6,971 nt of DNA from assembly GCA_021199595.1 (NCBI GenBank), contig JAJQHT010000238.1, forward strand, positions 1 through 6,971, in the 5' to 3' direction. The notes below the pieces were generated by a model, which had not been told where the DNA came from, did no database searches, and was given only the letters and a program-made list of their open reading frames with translations. Within the stretch, counting starts at the first letter, position 1, and each line of letters begins with the position of its first letter. Of the stretch, positions 6,931 to 6,971 are shown piece by piece. This DNA comes from Oscillospiraceae bacterium (GTDB lineage: Bacteria > Bacillota > Clostridia > Oscillospirales > Oscillospiraceae). Position numbers and translations under genes: made by a program.

Positions 6931-6966
6931 AATGGATTGGTCACTGTACCCTGGTACAGTGACCAA
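6900..6966. repeat. Three copies of a GGTACAGTGACC unit, two forming a 30-bp palindrome
   Basis: The 12-base unit GGTACAGTGACC occurs at 6901-6912 (direct), 6939-6950 (inverted) and 6953-6964 (direct). The last two, with flanks, make TTGGTCACTGTACC, a CT spacer and GGTACAGTGACCAA (6937-6966), a dyad of 14-bp arms. The first and second copies also face each other around 26 bp. Related 9-mers occur at 6855 and 6869. This looks like a multi-site operator or a repeat family and may continue beyond the window. Confidence 0.7.
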
Positions 6967-6971
6967 CTGGG

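Noticed and set aside
6126..6962. 278-residue plus-strand open frame at the right end
   Set aside because: It is antisense to the VOC and MmcQ/YjbR genes, which carry clear motifs and ribosome sites, and runs through the repeat cluster.
6833..6966. Integron attC site or CRISPR array
   Set aside because: There is no RYYYAAC/GTTRRRY pair in the right places, and the repeat copies are too short, inverted and irregularly spaced for CRISPR.

Overview
The window looks like a chromosomal segment of a moderately GC-rich Firmicute, most likely a gut Clostridium of the Oscillospirales type. The evidence is a glycine riboswitch and a T-box leader, Shine-Dalgarno sites of the AAGGAG type, near-perfect housekeeping promoters in AT-rich spacers, and GC-rich genes. 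The taxon is an inference, because no rRNA or marker gene is present. Most of the window deals with amino-acid uptake.

Layout. (1) Positions 1-797, minus strand: the N-terminal 265 codons of a sodium:alanine/glycine symporter (AGCS family), cut by the window edge. Its leader (about 835-1060) is a single-aptamer glycine riboswitch ending in an intrinsic terminator. (2) Positions 1323-2774, plus strand: a complete Na+/proline symporter (PutP type), divergent from the AGCS gene, with its own strong promoter and terminator. (3) Positions 2848-5987: a methionine ABC importer operon. In order it holds a 19-bp perfect inverted repeat, a promoter with both hexamers at consensus, a T-box leader whose specifier reads AUG, metN, metI, metQ and a terminator. 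(4) Positions 6000-6785, minus strand: a probable two-gene unit made of a glyoxalase-fold (VOC) protein and a MmcQ/YjbR-family protein. It converges on metQ. (5) Positions 6825-6971: a gene-free stretch densely packed with related inverted repeats, cut by the right edge.

How the parts fit. Three uptake systems lie next to each other but use different controls. Free glycine is sensed directly by RNA for the AGCS carrier. Uncharged tRNA-Met is sensed by the T-box for metNIQ. putP has no recognisable RNA element and seems to be controlled at a promoter. All the protein families are known, and I see no new multi-gene system. The least explained parts are non-coding: the 19-bp dyad upstream of the metNIQ promoter, the repeat cluster at the right end, and the riboswitch expression platform, in which the terminator loop is complementary to the aptamer P1 strand.
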